A DNA stretch of 41,863 nt, taken from the NCBI GenBank assembly GCA_019136135.1, contig JAGVUR010000200.1:1-41863 (forward strand). The letters run 5' to 3'. Of this stretch, positions 37,504-41,863 are shown piece after piece. Both the position numbers and the translations under genes were made by a program. The stretch's first letter is position 1, and every line of letters starts with the position of its first letter. Below the pieces are notes generated by a model. That model had not been told where the DNA came from. It was given only the letters and a program-made list of their open reading frames with translations, and ran no database searches. This DNA is from Verrucomicrobiota bacterium (GTDB lineage Bacteria; Verrucomicrobiota; Lentisphaeria; Oligosphaerales; Oligosphaeraceae).

Positions 37504-39329
37504 TTTGACGCCTCCCACCAGTTGTCAGCCACAGTTACCGTTGTCCGGATCGGGATACGACATTTGATCCGGCACCGCTCGCCGTCGAATGTTTCGAGGA
37601 TTTCTTTGATTCTCCCCGTGACCTTGGGATCATCGTACAGAGAAAAGTCTGTTTCATCATGGACAGACAGGAGAAGAGACGTATCCGTCCCATCAAATTC
37701 TCTGTCCAATTCGATCATCTTCTCCTTCATGCAATCAGCCGAGGTCCCTTGGAAAACAAGTCCCGCAGCCTTATGCGTAGCCTTGCCGCCCGGAAAGCGT
37801 ATGTGTCGCCCAAGCGCTGTCTTGACGTACCCACGACTTGAGGCGATCGCATCCGCATTCTCGAGCATTTCTCGTACCCCCGGGACCCGGGCGTGGTATT
37901 GCTTGAACAGAGCCTCTGCCTCGTCTCCCGGGACCAGATACTTTTTGCCGTGATAACCTTCCTTCTCCTCGTAGGGCAGACCCATTTCTTGAGCCATCCG
38001 ACCCTTACCCATCCCGAAGACGAGGCCAAGGTTGATCTGTTTAGCGTTACCCTTGATCCCTTCCTTGGCCGAACGGGGCAAACCCGTAAGGTCCGCCACA
38101 GCCTGATGGAAGTCTGTATCCGGATTCTCCTGATACATCTTGAAGAGCGTTGGATTGTTGGTGTAGTGAGCGAACCACCGGAATTCGAATTGGTCCCAAT
38201 CCGCAGACGCCCATTTTTGACCGTCATACGGTATGAAAAGAGCGCGGGCAATGGCCGCCAGTCTTGCATTCCGCTTGGGGATCTGCTGAAGCGCCGGATC
38301 ATTGACGGATAGGCGCCCGGTTCCAGTACCAGCTTCATTATCCCCCTTGGTCTGGTTATAGTTGCAATGAACCACGCCGTCGATGTGCCAACCCAGGACG
38401 TGCTTACGGACGAACGTATCCCGGATCTTCAATAGCTGGCGTAGCTCCAGGATATCGGCCGGCAGATCACCGGGTATCCGACGCAGGGCGTCCCGGTCGA
38501 GGGACGGGGCACCGCCTTCGGTCTGGGCTATATATATAGCTCGGCCCGGAACCTCTACAGCCCACCGACCGTCCTCCTGCTTTTTCGGATCGAACGCTCG
38601 GCGCATCTGCGGGGCGCTATTGATATTAAAGTCGAACCCCGCCGCCTTATTGACCTTCCTCTGGAGCTGGTCGATCTGCCGGGTAAGCTCCTTGTCGGCC
38701 TTGTGCGCGGCATCTAGGTCCACCTGCACGCCGCGTTCCTCCATCCGAATCAAGACGGGCATCAGGCGCCGTTCCAGATCCCACACCTGCGCCAGATTCT
38801 GCTTCTCGATTTCCTCGGTATTCCGGTGGTAGAGAAGCTCCGCTAGCTCGGTGTCAATGTTCGCGTACTCGGCCACCACTTCCGCTGGCATCCGGTGTAG
38901 CTCGGCCATCGCTTTCCGCGCGGACAGATTCTTTTTCAACTCTAGAAGCTCCTTGATGCGCGGCACGATGTCCTGCTTCCGACGCCCCAAGTGACGGCTA
39001 CACAGGCCGTCGAGGTCGAATGACAGCTCGTGTTCATCGATCAACGCCGCTTGCACCATCGTGCACTCTAAAATGCCGTCGGGCAGGACTATGCCTTCTT
39101 CCCGGAGAAAGTGTACGTCGAATTTCAGGTTGTGGTTGATGACCTTGCGGGCGCGCGGCAGCTCGGCCTTCAGCCACTTGATGACATTGGGGGTCCTACG
39201 GGTATCCCAATAGCGCGAAGTACCGCCCACCCGAACAGAAACGCCGAACACTTGGTCTTGGACCCACCGGAGGCCGGTAGTCTCGCAATCGATAAACGTA
39301 TCGCGGTCGATCAGGCTCGGGAAATCCAT
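37500..39329 (-). CDS. Family A DNA polymerase (DpoZ-like)
   Basis: A 609-residue polymerase with proofreading domain. FIDCETTGL holds exonuclease Asp14 and Glu16. Polymerase motifs: TGTGRLSVNDPALQQIP (335-351), motif A SADWDQFEFR with Asp377, motif B KGNAKQINLGLVFGMG with Lys430 and Phe438 where Tyr is common, and motif C SVHDE with Asp558-Glu559. Polymerases next to purZ (DpoZ) are reported to prefer dZTP over dATP. I took ATG 39329 (GAGG seven bases upstream); a TTG two codons earlier is possible. Starts inside the end of the helicase gene. Confidence 0.93.
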   Translation of the reverse strand: MDFPSLIDRDTFIDCETTGLRWVQDQVFGVSVRVGGTSRYWDTRRTPNVIKWLKAELPRARKVINHNLKFDVHFLREEGIVLPDGILECTMVQAALIDEHELSFDLDGLCSRHLGRRKQDIVPRIKELLELKKNLSARKAMAELHRMPAEVVAEYANIDTELAELLYHRNTEEIEKQNLAQVWDLERRLMPVLIRMEERGVQVDLDAAHKADKELTRQIDQLQRKVNKAAGFDFNINSAPQMRRAFDPKKQEDGRWAVEVPGRAIYIAQTEGGAPSLDRDALRRIPGDLPADILELRQLLKIRDTFVRKHVLGWHIDGVVHCNYNQTKGDNEAGTGTGRLSVNDPALQQIPKRNARLAAIARALFIPYDGQKWASADWDQFEFRWFAHYTNNPTLFKMYQENPDTDFHQAVADLTGLPRSAKEGIKGNAKQINLGLVFGMGKGRMAQEMGLPYEEKEGYHGKKYLVPGDEAEALFKQYHARVPGVREMLENADAIASSRGYVKTALGRHIRFPGGKATHKAAGLVFQGTSADCMKEKMIELDREFDGTDTSLLLSVHDETDFSLYDDPKVTGRIKEILETFDGERCRIKCRIPIRTTVTVADNWWEASK

Positions 39330-39331
39330 GG

Positions 39332-40714
39332 TCAAACCTCGTAGGACTTAACGCCGTCCACGATTGACAACTGCTTACGGCTACGCGTAACCCCGACATA
39401 GTACAATCGGTGTTCTGCGTCTGGATTGTGCTCGTAAGCATCAAGCACACGCTGGCTGGCACTAGTATAAATAGTGACATTATCAGCCTCTTTGCCCTTC
39501 GCTCCGTGAATCGTCGAGAAGACCACCGGGGGCTTGTCATCGCTCACCCGAGTATGCGCAAAGTACTCGAGAGCCTTGGTCGGCATCGGGATGCTCACCG
39601 CCCACCCCCGTTTCTTCAGAGCGGCGAAGTTGCGCTCCATCAGGAGCCGCTTGCCCTTATCGTCGAGCGCCGTCATCATTTTGTCTAGCTCGGCCTTGCT
39701 GATATCCTTCTCCTCGACGAACAGCTTGTTCCAGATTCCCATGGCGACGCCGAACGGCCGTTGTCGGAGTCCTCGGGCGCCGTCCATCCGGTAGTTTACT
39801 CCCTGCTGGATGGCTGCCTGCTCCATTTCGAACATCTTGAACTTATCCCGGCACAGGACGTATTCGCCTTCTCGGAAAGCGAGGTCCCAAATGCCGCCTC
39901 CGCGCTGGACCTTCCCCGCCTCCGGGGTCGGCCGGTACTCTTTAGGCACTCGCTTGGAAACTCGCTTGATCACGGAATCAGCCAGCTTGAATTGGGCCTT
40001 TGGGACCCGGTGCGATTGCGACAGGACATTTCGGGTCGCGTTGAAGCGGTCGTCGAATGATGCCATGCCGTGGGGATCGGCACCAGACCATTCGAAGATC
40101 GCCTGATCATCGTCACCGGCGATGATGATTTTAGTAAGCTGCGGGGACATCTTGTCGATAAACTTCCATTGGACGGGAGACAGGTCTTGCGCCTCGTCCA
40201 CGATCAATGTGTCAAACCACAGGTGCCAATTCGTCTTCATGGCGCGTTCGATCATGTCCGAGAAATCGACAAGCCCGTACGCCTCTTTCCACGAAATGTA
40301 GGACGCCGAGAACGCCTTGAAACGTTCGTAGGTGCCGGGACGGCCGAATCGATCATAGACTTCATCGACGCGGCGGAGTTGCGCGCGAGCCAGATGAATG
40401 CAGGCGAGATATGCATCACCTTCGCCATCCTCTGCCTCGGTTCCACAAGGGATGCCCATGTACTCACCGAAAGTTTGCAGTTTACCGGTGGACACCACAG
40501 CTGCCCTTGAAATGTTAGCGAGACGGTAGGCCAGAGAATGAAGGGTCCGACCAGCTTTATTGTTTCCGATCCGATTACTACATTCATCGGCCGCCGCCTT
40601 GGTGTAGGATACGAAACAGACCTTATGTTGGGCCTCCAGAAGGGACCGAGACACCCTCACGAGTGTCTCGGTCTTTCCGGTACCCGGCGGCCCGTAGAAG
40701 CTGACCGCTTCCAT
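39332..40714 (-). CDS. SF1 (UvrD/Dda-like) DNA helicase
   Basis: A 460-residue superfamily 1 helicase. GPPGTGKT at 8-15 is Walker A, SYTKAAADE near 36-44 motif Ia, LIVDEAQDLSP near 170-180 motif II, GDDDQAIFEW motif III, SQSHRVP motif IV, STIHGAKGKEAD motif V and LYYVGVTRSRKQL motif VI. It probably unwinds the fork ahead of the neighbouring polymerase. Smaller than host UvrD (720), like Dda-type phage helicases. Starts a few bases after the stop of the preceding gene; no strong own ribosome site. Confidence 0.93.
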   Translation of the reverse strand: MEAVSFYGPPGTGKTETLVRVSRSLLEAQHKVCFVSYTKAAADECSNRIGNNKAGRTLHSLAYRLANISRAAVVSTGKLQTFGEYMGIPCGTEAEDGEGDAYLACIHLARAQLRRVDEVYDRFGRPGTYERFKAFSASYISWKEAYGLVDFSDMIERAMKTNWHLWFDTLIVDEAQDLSPVQWKFIDKMSPQLTKIIIAGDDDQAIFEWSGADPHGMASFDDRFNATRNVLSQSHRVPKAQFKLADSVIKRVSKRVPKEYRPTPEAGKVQRGGGIWDLAFREGEYVLCRDKFKMFEMEQAAIQQGVNYRMDGARGLRQRPFGVAMGIWNKLFVEEKDISKAELDKMMTALDDKGKRLLMERNFAALKKRGWAVSIPMPTKALEYFAHTRVSDDKPPVVFSTIHGAKGKEADNVTIYTSASQRVLDAYEHNPDAEHRLYYVGVTRSRKQLSIVDGVKSYEV

Positions 40715-40717
40715 CTT

Positions 40718-41503
40718 TTAGTACTCGGCGTCCGCCTCGCCTTCGCCCGCGTCGGTATCGGGTTCGTCGGCCGCTCGCAGCTTCAGGCCGGACTTGACCT
40801 TCTGGTACAGGTCGGCCGCCGCCATGTAGAGGGGCTTGCTCGGGTACCCCACCGGCATGACGTTGAAGTTGAAGAACTTGCCGAAGTCGTTCTCTTCACG
40901 GGTGCCGTACAGCTTGTACACCCGGCTGAAGCGATCGCCGCCCGACATTTGGATCAGGGAATTCCACTTCCGGGAGACCTTGTACTTGGTCTTCGGCATG
41001 GACACCACGATCTGTTCCGTCAGGCCCGATTCCTGATCGACCAGCAGGCAGAAATGCATCGGCGTTTCGATGATTTCGTGCTTGTCCGCGCCGACTTCCT
41101 CGAGCTTGGCCTCGGCCGCTTCCATCGACGGGAACGAACCCTTGAACTGGTTCGTCTTGCCGGTGGCCTCGCCCTTCTTACGCTTCACCCACACGTTGTA
41201 TTCCTTGCGGAACACGACGGGAACGACGTACGCCTGCTCGCCGTACAGCTTCCGCGTGACGGAGTTGTACAGGTCGCCGGCCTTACAGCCTTCGATGTAG
41301 GCGTCCTCGCTTTCGTCCAGACAGGGCGAGAGCGCCTGCACCACTTCCAGCCGGGGGACGATGATGTCGGAAAGTCCGATCCCTTCGTTGCCCCGGGACT
41401 TGCTGTCGTCGATGTAGTCCGGTTTGTCGTCAATGATCTGCGACTGTTGGACCGCCGGGACGTTCTTTGCTGCCGCTGCCGTGGTTTTGGTGGCCTTAGC
41501 CAT
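40718..41503 (-). CDS. Conserved phage protein (replication-associated)
   Basis: A 261-residue protein. Key stretches: GLSDIIVPRLEVVQALSPCL, AYIEGCKAGDLYNSVTRKLY, VVPVVFRKEYNVWVKRKKGE, QIVVSMPKTKYKVSRKWNSL and FFNFNVMPVGYPS. Proteins with this pattern are widespread in lytic phages beside polymerase and helicase genes, and some are thought to bind single-stranded DNA, but I know no proof. The N-terminus is a Lys/Ala tail. Two ATG codons stand together; the second (41503) is seven bases after GGAG. A diverged partial copy lies at 1-113. Confidence 0.8.
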   Translation of the reverse strand: MAKATKTTAAAAKNVPAVQQSQIIDDKPDYIDDSKSRGNEGIGLSDIIVPRLEVVQALSPCLDESEDAYIEGCKAGDLYNSVTRKLYGEQAYVVPVVFRKEYNVWVKRKKGEATGKTNQFKGSFPSMEAAEAKLEEVGADKHEIIETPMHFCLLVDQESGLTEQIVVSMPKTKYKVSRKWNSLIQMSGGDRFSRVYKLYGTREENDFGKFFNFNVMPVGYPSKPLYMAAADLYQKVKSGLKLRAADEPDTDAGEGEADAEY

Positions 41504-41863
41504 CATCTTTCTCCGTCAAGTACGTGGTTACTTCTGGTCGTACAGGTCCCGGAGGAACCAATACGTCTTGCTAAGCTCGCTGACCAATTCCGGCCGTTTG
41601 GCCATCACCGCGCGAACTTCCTCGATACACGCCCCGGCTTCTGCGGCCGGATGCGTGTACACTTCGGCACTCCGAGGGATGCCCAAGTCCTCGGAGAATT
41701 TCTCCTCCGGGACCGGGCGCTTCCCTTCCAGCACGAACGGCCTTTCGCTGTTCGCCCCTTCGCCCATCGGCGAATCGGGCGGCGTCGGATCGGTTTTCGT
41801 ATCTTCTTCCGGTACCATCAGGTCCTCACTTGGTGATTACTGCCTGTTGGAACGCATACACCC
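41394..41863. repeat. Right copy of the diverged 470-bp terminal repeat
   Basis: The partner of 1-470. Its last 59 bases equal 412-470 and 471-529 exactly, allowing position 41863 to be joined to 530 and restoring the reading order of the early genes across the junction. Confidence 0.9.
41528..41818 (-). CDS. Small acidic hypothetical protein
   Basis: A 96-residue protein, the main copy of the one at 135-425. The acidic Pro-rich N-terminus (MVPEEDTKTDPTPPDSPMGE) is followed by a helical C-terminal part (LVSELSKTYWFLRDLYDQK). GAGG lies five bases before the ATG. In the circular order it follows the 148-residue protein (492-938) and precedes the conserved protein at 40718-41503, so it belongs to the replication string. 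Not recognised. Confidence 0.75.
   Translation of the reverse strand: MVPEEDTKTDPTPPDSPMGEGANSERPFVLEGKRPVPEEKFSEDLGIPRSAEVYTHPAAEAGACIEEVRAVMAKRPELVSELSKTYWFLRDLYDQK

Overview
The window looks like the almost complete genome of a lytic, short-tailed (podovirus-like) double-stranded DNA phage with a GC-rich genome (roughly 58-60% by eye). The host cannot be read from the sequence. There is no integrase, repressor or RNA polymerase gene that I can see, so the phage probably relies on host sigma70-type RNA polymerase. The closest known type, judged from protein families only, is the phiVC8/ZP6-like group of phages that replace adenine by 2-aminoadenine ('Z') in their DNA. The window carries a compact cluster with that logic: a family A DNA polymerase, a PurZ-type adenylosuccinate synthetase homologue, a MazG-type dGTP-removing enzyme (MazZ-like) and an HD-domain dATP-removing enzyme (DatZ-like), together with a DUF5664-type protein and a small nuclease.

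Layout. Two long transcription arms diverge from a gene-poor, repeat-rich region at about 10.1-12.4 kb and meet tail-to-tail at 34.86 kb. The rightward arm (12.4-34.86 kb) is the late arm: terminase, portal, a zincin-like protein, scaffold, major capsid protein, decoration-like and tail proteins, a glycine-rich adhesin, internal or ejection proteins including a lytic transglycosylase, then lysis genes. The leftward arm runs from 11.9 kb down to position 1 and, across the circular junction, from the window end down to 34.86 kb. Its first part holds many small early proteins (one Tad2/DUF2829 anti-Thoeris candidate, a DHH phosphoesterase, small basic and membrane proteins). Then come a primase, an SNF2-type helicase, a conserved phage protein, an SF1 helicase and the Z cluster.

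Ends. Positions 1-470 are a gap-free but about 6% diverged copy of 41394-41863. A 59-base sequence occurs in tandem at 412-529 and once more at the very end of the window. The simplest reading is a circularly permuted or terminally redundant genome of 41,334 bp (530-41863) with a strain variant of one region joined on at the left by the assembler.

Regulation. Four leftward early promoters share a -35/-10 layout with a fixed 17-base spacer. Two more leftward promoters lie in a 118-base duplicated leader containing a hairpin. A rightward promoter lies immediately before the terminase gene. An intrinsic terminator follows the capsid gene and another closes the small 11.07 kb gene.
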